NCBI GenBank assembly: GCA_900299345.1
Contig: OMJM01000076.1
Coordinates: forward strand, 1-59,012
From: a bacterium
GTDB lineage: Bacteria > Fibrobacterota > Fibrobacteria > UBA11236
DNA length: 59,012 nucleotides
Direction of reading: 5' to 3'
Shown: positions 16,799 through 25,339 of the stretch, one piece after another
Numbering within the stretch: the first letter of the stretch is position 1
How the letters are laid out: each line of letters begins with the position of its first letter
Program-made: the position numbers and the translations under genes
The notes under the pieces: generated by a model
The model's database searches: none
What the model saw: only the letters and a program-made list of their open reading frames with translations
What the model was told of the DNA's origin: nothing

Positions 16799-18529
16799 TC
16801 ACATGGATTCGATGGCGGGAACTCCGATGAGATCCAGCGCCGAACCCAACACCGACCGGGCCGCGGCGACCAACAACAGCCGCTCCTTCTCCTTGGAAGA
16901 CCCAAGCACACGGCATTCATGGACGAAACGATGCACTCCGTCGGCAATGGACAAAGCGTACTGGGCTAGGGGACAAGGGTCCCGGCTTTCCATTGAAACA
17001 GCCACTTTGTCCGGAAACTGTGCCAAGGTGTCGATCAAATCCACAGCGGAGGCTTCCTTGAGCAACTCCCAACGAATACCCTCCAGCGTCATCGAGGCCA
17101 AAGATGCCGGGCTCAGCCCCGCTTTGCGCAGGATGCTGCACAAGCGGACATGGGCATTCTGGACATAAGGGCCGGAATCCCCCTCAAAGCTCAGGGCTTG
17201 ATCCCATTCAAAGCGAATGTCATTGAGACGACGATTCTTCAATTCGCTGAATACCAAAGCGCCCACAGCAATCTCCATGGCCAACTTTGAATTCCCAGCC
17301 ACTTCAGGATTCTTCTCCGCCATGATCCCGAGGATCTTTTCGCTGGCCGCCTCAAGCACGTCCTTGAGCAGGCTGGCCTGACCGGTGCGGGTTTTTCCCT
17401 TTTCCCAGTTGCCTTCCTCGCTTTTGTGCAGCACGAGTCCGAAAGGGATGTGCTCACATTGTCGGTGCCACTCATTGCCCATGAGTTCCAAGACCTTGAA
17501 CAGTTGCTGGAAATGGAGGCTTTGGCCGTTGTCCACGACGTAGAAGCAGCGGGCAAATCCATATTCAGTGTGGCGGTAAAGAGCGGCCGCGATGTCGCGT
17601 GTGATGTACAAGGTGGAGCCGTCGGATTTGCGGATCAGGGCAGGGGGCATGTCAAAGGCCGAAAGATCGACCACCACAGCTCCCTGACTTTCCTTGAGGA
17701 GGTTTCGCGCCTGCAAGAGCCCCACCACGTCGTCCACACGGTCCGCAAAGAACGCCTCACCCATATAGATATCGAAACCGACGCCCAGAATGGAATAGAG
17801 ACGCTTCAATTCATCCAACGTCACGTCACGGAACACGGACCACAATCGACGGAACCACCCATCACCGGATTCGAGCTGGGCAAATACTCTCCTTGCTTCG
17901 TCTTCAAGACCTGGGTCCTGCTTCGAAGCCGCGTCGAAGGAGCGGTACAGGGCGTTCAGTTTTTCCAGAGTCAGACCGGACAAGTCGGCCTCTCCGAGCC
18001 CTTCGCGGAGAAACATCACAATGAGCTTGCCGTAAGAGGTGCCCCAATCGCCCAGATGATTCACGCGGACAACTTCATAACCACACTTGCGGTAAACCTT
18101 GCTCAGGCTATTGCCGATCATGGTACCACGGAGATGATGAAAAGCGAGTTCCTTACCCATGTTCGGAGAGGAAAAGTCGATAACCGTCCGTTTTCCGGTA
18201 CCCAGGCCATTGTCGCCATAGGCTGCTTCGGAACGGGCGATTTCGGAAAGCACACGGCGTGCGAAATCAGGTTTGTCCACAAAGAAGTTGAGGTAACCGT
18301 TCAACGCTTCGATTTTGGTGAAACCGGGTGGAGGCTGAAGGGTTTTGGCCAACTCCGCTGCAATGGCCGCCGGAGCCTTGCGCAGTGATTTGGCAAGAGG
18401 AAAGCAGGGGAAGGAAAAATCTCCCTGTCCCTCGTGCTGGGGTAAGGTGATGGCGCTTTCCACCGCTTCTAAGGTCAATCCCGTGGCGGGAGCCACCACC
18501 GCAGCGATGTCGCGCTTAAAGGTCGTCAT
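16799..18529 (-). CDS. argS: Arginyl-tRNA synthetase
   Basis: A 576-residue class I synthetase that charges tRNA-Arg. The N-terminal additional domain is seen (GQGDFSFPCFPLAKSLRKAP), then the HIGH-region SSPNMGKELAFHHLRGTMIG, the NHLGDWGTSYGKL block, LYITRDIAAALYR, and the KMSK-region substitute GKTRTGQASLLKDVL. The C-terminal DALR anticodon-binding domain begins near YVQNAHVRLCSILRKAG. The ATG at 18529 overlaps rsfS by 14 bp. An in-frame start at 18700 would add 57 residues read inside rsfS. Many ArgRS lack a canonical KMSKS, so its absence is normal. Confidence 0.95.
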   Translation of the reverse strand: MTTFKRDIAAVVAPATGLTLEAVESAITLPQHEGQGDFSFPCFPLAKSLRKAPAAIAAELAKTLQPPPGFTKIEALNGYLNFFVDKPDFARRVLSEIARSEAAYGDNGLGTGKRTVIDFSSPNMGKELAFHHLRGTMIGNSLSKVYRKCGYEVVRVNHLGDWGTSYGKLIVMFLREGLGEADLSGLTLEKLNALYRSFDAASKQDPGLEDEARRVFAQLESGDGWFRRLWSVFRDVTLDELKRLYSILGVGFDIYMGEAFFADRVDDVVGLLQARNLLKESQGAVVVDLSAFDMPPALIRKSDGSTLYITRDIAAALYRHTEYGFARCFYVVDNGQSLHFQQLFKVLELMGNEWHRQCEHIPFGLVLHKSEEGNWEKGKTRTGQASLLKDVLEAASEKILGIMAEKNPEVAGNSKLAMEIAVGALVFSELKNRRLNDIRFEWDQALSFEGDSGPYVQNAHVRLCSILRKAGLSPASLASMTLEGIRWELLKEASAVDLIDTLAQFPDKVAVSMESRDPCPLAQYALSIADGVHRFVHECRVLGSSKEKERLLLVAAARSVLGSALDLIGVPAIESM

Positions 18530-18992
18530 CCGCGCTTCCGTCGGCCGCAGCGCCGGAATCGGGAAGCGCGTAATCCTCAGCCTTGAGATACATGGACTTG
18601 GCGTCGCCCCACAAGCGTTCCAGTGAGTAGTAATTGCGGGTCTGTTTTTCGAAGATGTGGATGATGAACTCTCCGTAGTCCAACACTGCCCAGCGCACAC
18701 CCGGCATATACTCGGAACGGAGGGCCTTGACCCCCTCGCGGCTCAAGGCGCGTTGAGCTGCGCCGAGGGCGGCGCGCATCTGCGCCTCGTTCTGGCATGT
18801 GCAGATTAGATAGTAGTCCGTCAGCGAACTAAGGCCGCGCAAATCCAGCAGCAGCATGTCCTCTGCCTTGCGGGAGAAAAGGATTCCTGCCGCACGATGC
18901 ACGATGTCCAGCGCCGTGGGTTCAGCCTTGGCTTTGCCGGCTTTGGGCTTGCGCCCGGTTTTCAGTTTGCTTTTTGCTTTTGCCGCGGCCAT
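18516..18992 (-). CDS. rsfS: Ribosomal silencing factor RsfS
   Basis: A 158-residue protein with the RsfS/Iojap core: AEDMLLLDLRGLSSLTDYYLICTC, ALSREGVKALRSEY, WAVLDYGEFIIHIFEKQTRNYYSLERLWGDA. RsfS binds L14 and blocks joining of the subunits under starvation. Residues 1-27 form an unusually basic extension (KAKSKLKTGRKPKAGKAK) not needed by the family, and the C-terminus is acidic. The start overlaps the preceding LytR_C gene by 31 bp, and the stop overlaps argS by 14 bp, so all three are probably cotranscribed. Confidence 0.92.
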   Translation of the reverse strand: MAAAKAKSKLKTGRKPKAGKAKAEPTALDIVHRAAGILFSRKAEDMLLLDLRGLSSLTDYYLICTCQNEAQMRAALGAAQRALSREGVKALRSEYMPGVRWAVLDYGEFIIHIFEKQTRNYYSLERLWGDAKSMYLKAEDYALPDSGAAADGSADDDL

Positions 18993-19369
18993 GTGCGCAT
19001 CAACTCCTCGTAATCCTTGCCGATGATGACGGTCGCCTCCACCAGCGATTCAGGATGCTGGAGGTGGAGAACCCGTCGTGTTCCCAAAACGCGGGCCATG
19101 TCGCTTGCGATGCGATCCGAAGACGCGCGCGCAATGACCATGGTGTGTTCATAATTCCAATCGCGGGCATTGCCGAACTCAATGACATCGAAACCATATC
19201 CCGTCAGAAAATCGCGGAACGCTTCGGCGGCTCCGGAACGACCGCAGCCGTTGAGAATCTGGATCTGCCCGGTGTTGGGAACAAAGGTCGGGGGAGGCGG
19301 CGCCTCCTGTTTGCGACAGGCAATGAACCCAAGAACGAGCGAAGCAATGAAAAGGCCGGATGCACGCAA
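18962..19369 (-). CDS. Lipoprotein with LytR C-terminal domain
   Basis: A 135-residue lipoprotein. Residues 1-18 are a lipobox signal (LVLGFIAC, Cys18), followed by a Pro-rich linker. A LytR_C-like domain then follows, with IQILNGCGRSGAAEAFRDFLTGYGFDV, DWNYEHTMVIAR and VIIGKDYEEL. In other bacteria this domain sits behind LytR-CpsA-Psr phosphotransferases. Here it stands alone. Placement directly before rsfS is common in several phyla. Role unknown, probably envelope-associated. Confidence 0.82.
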   Translation of the reverse strand: MRASGLFIASLVLGFIACRKQEAPPPPTFVPNTGQIQILNGCGRSGAAEAFRDFLTGYGFDVIEFGNARDWNYEHTMVIARASSDRIASDMARVLGTRRVLHLQHPESLVEATVIIGKDYEELMRTWPRQKQKAN

Positions 19370-19382
19370 TTACGGAAGCCTG

Positions 19383-19901
19383 TTACCAAAAGGAGGGGCC
19401 GAAGGGAGACCCATAGGCTTTCCACGCATCGGGTCCGTTGAACAGTTCGAGGTTCATGGAAAGGTTTTCAGTGGGACGATACTCAAGACCGAGACGTGGA
19501 AGAATCACGGAGGAACCCGTGCCCATCATGGAATTCTGCCGCATCCCCGGCACCGTGGAAGAAATGGGCGTATAGAGCCCGAGATCCGCGGAAAGCGTGA
19601 GCGGTTCGGAAAGACGGTAGCTTAACGTGTTGAGATAGAGGCCCGAAGACATCGATCCCGAACTTCCCGAAGCGTAGGAGAGGGAATAGCTCTGATGCAT
19701 CGAGAATCGATTGGGATTCAGAAACGAAAATCCCGCCGATGCCATTCTACTTCCGGAACCGAGGAGGCTGCGGGAATCGAAATCCTGCTTTTGCCACAAA
19801 ACGCTGGAGGGTTCACCATGCACAAGGGCTGCGGCAAACAACACTGCAAGACAACATCTTCCGAATTTTTTCAAGCGCGGAATCCCCGACATCACGCCCA
19901 T
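19383..19901 (-). CDS. Exported hypothetical protein, probable outer-membrane or surface protein
   Basis: A 172-residue protein with a signal peptide (CCLAVLFAAALVHG, about residues 15-29). It has a Ser/Gly-rich beta pattern with alternating aromatic residues: FSMHQSYSLSYASG, LYLNTLSYRLSEPLTLSADLGLYTP, LPRLGLEYRPTENLSMNLELF. It ends in Phe-Trp, compatible with an outer-membrane beta-barrel C-terminus, although only about six strands fit. No family recognised. The ATG may be at 19901 or four codons later. It lies 9 bp downstream of panD. Confidence 0.62.
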   Translation of the reverse strand: MGVMSGIPRLKKFGRCCLAVLFAAALVHGEPSSVLWQKQDFDSRSLLGSGSRMASAGFSFLNPNRFSMHQSYSLSYASGSSGSMSSGLYLNTLSYRLSEPLTLSADLGLYTPISSTVPGMRQNSMMGTGSSVILPRLGLEYRPTENLSMNLELFNGPDAWKAYGSPFGPSFW

Positions 19902-19910
19902 ATTATAGCA

Positions 19911-20282
19911 CTAGGCATTGCGGGAGGCCAGATCGAGAGGCCGGTTTTTGGCGTCCACCTTGACCACCTTGGGGGTGAAGCCTTCCATTTCGGATTCCGC
20001 GAGCCAGGCGAAGGACATGATGATGGCGGTATCGCCAATTTGGACCAATCGGGAGGCAGCCCCGTTGATGCACACTTCCCCGGATTCGGGTTTTTTGCCT
20101 CGTATACAATAGGTCTCGAAACGAGCGCCGTTATTGATGTTCACCACCTGGACCTTTTCATTCTCACGAATGTCCGCCAAAGCCATGAGCGCGGGATCCA
20201 AGGTGATGGACCCCTCGTAGTTCAGGTTGGCGTCCGTGATGGTCGCCCGATGAATTTTGGCTTTCAGCATTTCGCGGAGCAT
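19911..20282 (-). CDS. panD: Aspartate 1-decarboxylase
   Basis: A 123-residue PanD proenzyme that makes beta-alanine for pantothenate and CoA. The self-cleavage site Gly24-Ser25 in NYEGSITLD is intact and would generate the pyruvoyl group. The substrate loop NNGARFETYCIRG and C-terminal NGAASRLVQIGDTAIIMSFA match the family. Length is typical. No other pantothenate genes lie in the window. Confidence 0.96.
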   Translation of the reverse strand: MLREMLKAKIHRATITDANLNYEGSITLDPALMALADIRENEKVQVVNINNGARFETYCIRGKKPESGEVCINGAASRLVQIGDTAIIMSFAWLAESEMEGFTPKVVKVDAKNRPLDLASRNA

Positions 20283-20302
20283 GTCAGATCAACCTCTCTA
20301 AC

Positions 20303-20920
20303 TCAAAAACGCAAAGACAGTTGGGCGGTCGCACCATCGAGCAATGGCAGCACATTCATGGAAAACCGCTTCGCTTCCTGATTATCCGCGAAACGGGTAT
20401 GGACGAACGCATCCACTGCGCTCCAGATCATGGCGGCGCCCAAGGTGGCGGCGGGGATGACTGGAGTAACTTCCTTGTGCGCCAAAACGAGCGTGGCAAC
20501 ACTGGCCACCGCCGTCGCAGAAAGAGCAGCACCCAAAACGGGGCGGTGCGATTGGTACTGGTAAAATCCCGGCAGCACGAAGGATACGAAGGGAGCCAAT
20601 TCAGCGGACTGGCTGCGGTGATAGGTCTGATTCATATCATCGTCCGCAAAGCCGACTTTTTTCTGGCTCAACCAATAGGATTCGGTGACACCTAGTTTTT
20701 TCCACGGTTCGCTGAAATATTCGTTCGGAGTCACACCTATCTCGAGCAACTTCAGCAAACGGGACTTGGACATCCCGGACTCCTTGACTTTCTTGAATTC
20801 CGCCTGGGTGATGCCAAGCTCCTCGGCTGTGGTCGATCCCCAGTTTTCAGCGTGGACAATGCGTGGCGTAAGACAGGCAAGCGCCAACCCCAAAGCCAGA
20901 ATTCCGCTGATGCCCTTCAT
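20303..20920 (-). CDS. Exported DUF5683-like membrane protein with LG(I/V)T repeats
   Basis: A 205-residue protein with signal peptide (GILALGLALACLTPRIVHA). The region 30-90 carries three short repeats with LGIT, IGVT and LGVT cores, each followed by an aromatic or acidic stretch. The C-terminal half has FVSFVLPGFYQYQSHRPVLGA, a hydrophobic hairpin of the type seen in DUF5683 proteins, and another hydrophobic segment near 145-165. It is probably anchored in a membrane. Function unknown. It lies 20 bp downstream of tRNA-Leu. Confidence 0.65.
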   Translation of the reverse strand: MKGISGILALGLALACLTPRIVHAENWGSTTAEELGITQAEFKKVKESGMSKSRLLKLLEIGVTPNEYFSEPWKKLGVTESYWLSQKKVGFADDDMNQTYHRSQSAELAPFVSFVLPGFYQYQSHRPVLGAALSATAVASVATLVLAHKEVTPVIPAATLGAAMIWSAVDAFVHTRFADNQEAKRFSMNVLPLLDGATAQLSLRF

Positions 20921-20939
20921 CGAACGCCTCTCAAATGCG

Positions 20940-21026
20940 TGGTGCCGGGGGGGGGACTTGAACCCCCACAGAGTTGCCCCTACCGGATTTTGAGTCCGGC
21001 GCGTCTACCAGTTTCACCACCCCGGC
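20940..21026 (-). tRNA. tRNA-Leu (CAA)
   Basis: Read on the minus strand, the 87-nt gene has acceptor GCCGGGG paired with CCCCGGC, discriminator A and an encoded CCA. The anticodon stem CCGGA/TCCGG encloses the loop CTCAAAA with anticodon CAA. A class II variable arm (TAGGGGCAACTCTG region) and T-arm GGGGG-TTCAAGT-CCCCC complete it. It decodes UUG. Confidence 0.95.
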
Positions 21027-21067
21027 AAGGTGGAATTTCTTCCAATAAGGGGCGAAAATATAACCAA

Positions 21068-22189
21068 TTAGGGGCTTAACGGAACCACCCGAAATGGGTA
21101 AGACATGGGCTTGAACAGCCGCAATCCTTCCTTCCGGGCCGACAAACTATCCGCAAAGATTCCATGAAAAACCCTGTAAGCGCGAGAGGCTCCCTGTGCG
21201 TTCTGCTCAATCCACACCCGGATCTTCTTGGCCGCCAATTTCTTCCGCATTTCCTCGGCATTGCGTCCCAACGTGAAGCTCCCCAATTGCAAAGTGTACC
21301 TCGACGGAGCTTTTGTTTTGGAGACAGCAGATTTCGCGGAAGAAGTGGATGGAGAGGGGGCAGGTGTTGTGGAAGTCGTGGATGTAGTAGCTCCTTGCGT
21401 AGAAGCCACGGAAGACGCTGCAGGAGTGACCAGCAATGAAGCTTCCATGGACGTCGGATATTCCCACATCACCGAATCTTCCCAAAGCATCGCCGTGTCG
21501 GGATTGACCCGTTTGGCTGCTTGGGCTGACAGCAAGAGATTTGCAGGCACTTCTTCGTCCGGAGCGCGACGGCGGGCTTCGTCAAGAGCTTTCAGAGCTG
21601 CGGCGGTGTCGCCATTATTGCCACGGGCAATCATCAAACGCGCCTTGATGGCGAGCGCCAGCGGCAGGTAATAGCCCTTCGGACGACCGCGGGATTCCAA
21701 GCCTTCCACATAATGCAAGCCAGTATCCAAATACACCTTCTTCGCAGGGTATTGCCGGACCAGCTGCAAACACGAGTATCCCATCCAGTAGGCTGCAGGA
21801 TTGCGCCAAGGTCCCCTGGGATAATGAAGCAGATATTCGCGGAAGCGGGGGATGGCCAGACGGTATTCTCCCGCCGCATAATGCCACTGCCCCAGTCGGA
21901 ACACGGCTTCACCGCGCGATGCATCGCCATGCAACGAGTCGGCAATCGCGGAATCGAATGATTTGTGCGCGTCTGCACCGCGCAGCACGAGCTTGCCCCG
22001 GTACAAGCCGGCCCATGAGGCTGGAAGCGCGGGAGCCGCCTTTTCCACCAAAGCCAATGCACTGTCCAAATCGCCTTTGGCGGACAATGACGCCACCTGT
22101 TGCCGCAGAGTATCCGGCGCAACCTTGGGAGGAGTGGAAGAGGTTGGAGATGCGGTTAAAATTGCCGCGATGAGAAAAAAGCCTGTCAT
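21068..22189 (-). CDS. Exported TPR-like protein with C-terminal SPOR domain
   Basis: A 373-residue protein with a signal peptide at residues 1-20. Helical repeat segments follow (GEAVFRLGQWHYAAGEYRLAIPRFREYLLHYP). A Ser/Thr/Pro/Ala-rich linker lies at about 255-290, and a SPOR domain starts near 293 (YTLQLGSFTLGRNAEEMRKKLAAKKIRVW) and runs to the end. SPOR domains bind denuded septal peptidoglycan, so a role in division or wall remodelling is likely. It overlaps miaB by 4 bp (ATGA) and is therefore translationally coupled. Confidence 0.82.
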   Translation of the reverse strand: MTGFFLIAAILTASPTSSTPPKVAPDTLRQQVASLSAKGDLDSALALVEKAAPALPASWAGLYRGKLVLRGADAHKSFDSAIADSLHGDASRGEAVFRLGQWHYAAGEYRLAIPRFREYLLHYPRGPWRNPAAYWMGYSCLQLVRQYPAKKVYLDTGLHYVEGLESRGRPKGYYLPLALAIKARLMIARGNNGDTAAALKALDEARRRAPDEEVPANLLLSAQAAKRVNPDTAMLWEDSVMWEYPTSMEASLLVTPAASSVASTQGATTSTTSTTPAPSPSTSSAKSAVSKTKAPSRYTLQLGSFTLGRNAEEMRKKLAAKKIRVWIEQNAQGASRAYRVFHGIFADSLSARKEGLRLFKPMSYPFRVVPLSP

Positions 22190-23544
22190 TTTTCTGCGGG
22201 CACGGCTTGAGTAATGACTTCGCCACGCAACACAATACCCCGGCGTTCCGAAATCCGTGCGCGGACAAAAGCGCCCTTTTCAACTCCCGCCACTTCAGGC
22301 ACGATGACTTTCTTGAAACAGCGGGTTTTGCCCATCCATTCACGGGAATCACGGCTGGAGCGTTCTTCGATGAGAAGTTCCTCCTCACGGCCCAGCAGGG
22401 CGTCGAGCCGCTCCTCGGTGTGTTTCATCTGCGCTTCGATGACCCGTTCAAGGCGAGCCTGCTTTTCTTCGGCGGTCAAGGTTTCTGTTTCACCAAACGC
22501 CGGAGTACCTTCACGTGGGGAATAGGAAAACATGAAAGCGTGATCGAAGCGGACTTCATTCATCAAGGACAACGTGTCTTCGAAATCGCTTTCCGTCTCC
22601 CCGACGAATCCTGTGATGATGTCGGTGGTGATGGCCACATTGGGGATGGCGGCACGCAATTCAGCAACGATCTCGAGATAGCGCTCCCGGGTGTACTGAC
22701 GGCGCATTTTCTTCAGCATCGCATTGGAACCGGATTGCAGCGGAAGATGGACATGATTGCACACCTTGCCGCATTCCGCCATGGCGCGGATGGTTTCGGG
22801 ATCGAAATGCCGGGGATGTGGGGACATGAAACGAACGCGTTTCAACCCCTCGACCGCGTTGACCTTGCGAATCAGACCGGCGAAATTATCCGTGTCGGTG
22901 CGGTAGGAGTTCACCGTCTGCCCCAGTAAGCACACTTCGTGAATGCCTTCATTCACCGCATGCCTGACTTCGGCCAAGATACTCTCCACGTCCCGGCTGC
23001 GCTCCACGCCACGCACATTGGGAACGATGCAGTAGGCGCACTGCTTGTTGCAGCCACGCATGATGGTGATGTGGCTGGACACTGTTCCATCGAGACGGGC
23101 CATGAGGCCTTCGTAATTCTCGAAGTCATTCTGATCCGTCCAAACTTTGCGTTCTGATGGAGCAACCTCTGAGAAGATCAGTCCTTCCAACTCCTTATAA
23201 TTATCCGGACCCACGACGTAATCCACGTGTTCGAGGGAAGCAGGAATTTTGTCACCGTGATTCTGCGCCATGCAGCCGATGACCGCGATGCGAACTCCGG
23301 GGCGTTGACGCTTGTGGTACTTCATTGCGGCGATGCGGGCATAGGCCCGATCTTCGGCCCCGCCGCGGATGCTGCAGGTGTTCACGATGAGTACGTCGGC
23401 TTGCGCCGCATCTTCGGTGGCAGCCATGCCGCGATTTTCAAGCATGGCCCCGATCATGTTGGAGTCGTACTCGTTCATCTGGCAGCCGAAGGTCGCCAGG
23501 AAGTATTTCCCTTGTTGATTTTCAGTGGTTTTGGATGTTTTCAT
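22186..23544 (-). CDS. miaB: tRNA-2-methylthio-N6-dimethylallyladenosine synthase
   Basis: A 452-residue radical-SAM methylthiotransferase that converts i6A37 to ms2i6A37. Cys21, Cys57 and Cys91 of the UPF0004 domain bind the auxiliary cluster. The radical SAM motif C165-NKQ-C169-AY-C172 is present, and a TRAM domain ends the protein. The segment VNTCSIRGGAEDRAYARIA is MiaB-like rather than RimO or MtaB. The ATG at 23544 begins the family similarity, while an in-frame start at 23724 adds 60 unrelated residues. Its substrate is produced by MiaA, encoded at 51011-51937. Confidence 0.95.
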   Translation of the reverse strand: MKTSKTTENQQGKYFLATFGCQMNEYDSNMIGAMLENRGMAATEDAAQADVLIVNTCSIRGGAEDRAYARIAAMKYHKRQRPGVRIAVIGCMAQNHGDKIPASLEHVDYVVGPDNYKELEGLIFSEVAPSERKVWTDQNDFENYEGLMARLDGTVSSHITIMRGCNKQCAYCIVPNVRGVERSRDVESILAEVRHAVNEGIHEVCLLGQTVNSYRTDTDNFAGLIRKVNAVEGLKRVRFMSPHPRHFDPETIRAMAECGKVCNHVHLPLQSGSNAMLKKMRRQYTRERYLEIVAELRAAIPNVAITTDIITGFVGETESDFEDTLSLMNEVRFDHAFMFSYSPREGTPAFGETETLTAEEKQARLERVIEAQMKHTEERLDALLGREEELLIEERSSRDSREWMGKTRCFKKVIVPEVAGVEKGAFVRARISERRGIVLRGEVITQAVPAEK

Positions 23545-23569
23545 GCCGCACCGAGCGGGTGAAATATAC

Positions 23570-24235
23570 CTAGCCGATCCGCTGTGGAAATTCGGCCCAA
23601 TCGTTGAGGACAAAATCCGGATTAGTCTTTTCCAACGCGGCAATATCGCCGATTCCACGCGCATAGGCCATGAATCGGCAACCCGCCGCACGCGCGGTTT
23701 GCTGGTCCTGAATCGCGTCCCCAATCAGCAAGGTTTCGCCGGCCGGGACCTTCAACGCAGACATGATTTGAATCAAGCCCTCGGGATCGGGTTTCTTGGC
23801 GTGAGGGCCGTCGCCACCCAGCACTCGGACGAAATAGTCCTTCATGGCGAGCCCGTCCAGAATCTTCAGCGCATGTGGCAAGGGTTTATTGGTCAGGATC
23901 GCCTTGGGCAAATGGGAGAACTGTTCCAATACCGCAATGACTCCCGGGTAGGGCAGTGTGAAGTCGAGACAGTGAATCAGATAATGCTGGATGAAAAATT
24001 CGAAGGCGGATGAAAATGCCGCGTCCGCGTCCTCAACAGGCATCCCGGCGGCCCGCATGGAGCGTTTGAGTAAATCCTGCGCGCCATCGCCGACGAAAGT
24101 CAGCACAACTTCAACCGGAAGCTTTTCGCGACCCAGCGAGATAAGCACTGCATTGACGGAGTGGACGAGATCGAGACGGCTGTCGATCAAGGTGCCGTCG
24201 AGATCGAAAACCAGCAGCTTGAATCCGGAACTCAT
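23570..24235 (-). CDS. gph: HAD hydrolase, phosphoglycolate-phosphatase type
   Basis: A 221-residue HAD subfamily IA phosphatase. The nucleophile motif is VFDLDGTLIDS (Asp11, Asp13), motif II ILTNKP, motif III Lys in HAKKPDPEG and motif IV LIGDAIQDQQTARAAG. The cap region GDGAQDLLKRS resembles Gph, which removes phosphoglycolate made during DNA repair or oxygenase activity. The acid motif IV has GDAIQD, so the second acidic residue is Asp. Substrate assignment is by similarity only. The gene overlaps the preceding unknown gene by 4 bp. Confidence 0.85.
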   Translation of the reverse strand: MSSGFKLLVFDLDGTLIDSRLDLVHSVNAVLISLGREKLPVEVVLTFVGDGAQDLLKRSMRAAGMPVEDADAAFSSAFEFFIQHYLIHCLDFTLPYPGVIAVLEQFSHLPKAILTNKPLPHALKILDGLAMKDYFVRVLGGDGPHAKKPDPEGLIQIMSALKVPAGETLLIGDAIQDQQTARAAGCRFMAYARGIGDIAALEKTNPDFVLNDWAEFPQRIG

Positions 24236-24906
24236 CGGTTCCGAATCACCAGAATCCGACCCTGTGTAACTTCAACAGACGAGACTGCCTGCAGAAAGTC
24301 CGCATAAAACTCCCGGTTCGTCATGAAGTCCTCGGGCGACATGCCACCACGCTTCTGCAAGGCGATGGCGGGAACCTTTTGTCCGTTCAAGAAACCGCGA
24401 TCCGGCATGAACGTCAATTTTCCGTCTTTGAACTCCGGGCGTCCCTCGAGCCGCGCATTGAGGTATCCGGACTTGGCCATGAGCTTGAACATCCACGCAA
24501 ATTTTCCCTGCAGAGCCTGCACAGGTTGGGTGCTGCGCACCGTGACCACGCTGTCGATGGAAACGTGAAAGCGCATGCCTTGTGCAGAAGCCGTGGGACT
24601 GGCGGCCAGCAGCACGTTCAAGTCATCCGAGTTCAGCCAGAGTGAGTCCATTTTCCAGCCAGAAGAAGCGTTACCTTTCACGAAAAACAGGCAGCGACGC
24701 GCCACGTCTTCCAAAAGTTCGCACGCAGGGGTGTCGAACGAAACCACCTTGACGTCCGGGACAGGGGAGACCGACGCCTTGAACTGACGGAACTGCGCCA
24801 CCATAACGATGGCGAAGATGATCAGAAAGCCCGCCGGAGCGAGCATCAGGAAGAGAAAAAAAGAACGCCGGGAGGGTTCTCCCGGCGGTTTGGAAATAGC
24901 ATTCAC
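24232..24906 (-). CDS. Hypothetical single-pass membrane-anchored protein
   Basis: A 224-residue protein with one membrane segment at about 15-38 (FFLFLMLAPAGFLIIFAIVMVAQF) after a positively charged N-terminus. The rest, about 185 residues, should face the periplasm. It has mixed alpha/beta patterns (WLNSDDLNVLLAA, RFHVSIDSVVTVRS) but no motif I know. It sits 22 bp downstream of the last oxidase subunit gene and overlaps gph, so it may be the end of the respiratory transcript. A link to the oxidase is only positional. Confidence 0.7.
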   Translation of the reverse strand: MNAISKPPGEPSRRSFFLFLMLAPAGFLIIFAIVMVAQFRQFKASVSPVPDVKVVSFDTPACELLEDVARRCLFFVKGNASSGWKMDSLWLNSDDLNVLLAASPTASAQGMRFHVSIDSVVTVRSTQPVQALQGKFAWMFKLMAKSGYLNARLEGRPEFKDGKLTFMPDRGFLNGQKVPAIALQKRGGMSPEDFMTNREFYADFLQAVSSVEVTQGRILVIRNR

Positions 24907-24928
24907 GGTTGGTGAGCTTGCGAAAATA

Positions 24929-25336
24929 CTAGTGGCTGGCTTCGCCGGAGGAACCTTCCTCGGCGTTCACCGGGGACTTCCAGTTGAGTTGCTTGGTAAA
25001 GCTGGGATCCATGGCTCCACGGAAGGAAATGTCTGCCAGCACGAACAACAGGAAGATGAGCAGGAAGGCGAAGTTCGTGAGGAACACCACGGCGTTGAGC
25101 TTGCTCTTCTCGTACTTGAGTCCCATGAGGAAACCAGCCACGATTCCGGCCATGGCCACCGCCACACCGAGAATGAGCAGACGCTTGACGAGATGCAGAT
25201 CCAGCCAGTCGATGGGCAGTTTCTCCATCGGCAACATGGCGAATCCAACCATCAGGGCCGACAGCACGATCAGGCTGACGTAAACCTGTCCGAGAACCTT
25301 GAAGCTGTAAGTATGTCCGGGCAGTTCCATGTCCAT
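24929..25336 (-). CDS. ctaF: Cytochrome c oxidase subunit IV (CtaF/CoxD-like)
   Basis: A 135-residue protein with three membrane helices, at about 16-36, 48-72 and 83-103. This is the plan of bacterial prokaryotic-type subunit IV (COX4_pro). The MKLPIDWLDLHLVKRLLILG region and the early YSFKVLGQVYVSL match the family loosely. It follows ctaE by 3 bp, the normal order C-D-E-F. Small subunit IV proteins stabilise subunits I and III and have no cofactor. Confidence 0.8.
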   Translation of the reverse strand: MDMELPGHTYSFKVLGQVYVSLIVLSALMVGFAMLPMEKLPIDWLDLHLVKRLLILGVAVAMAGIVAGFLMGLKYEKSKLNAVVFLTNFAFLLIFLLFVLADISFRGAMDPSFTKQLNWKSPVNAEEGSSGEASH

Positions 25337-25339
25337 ATA

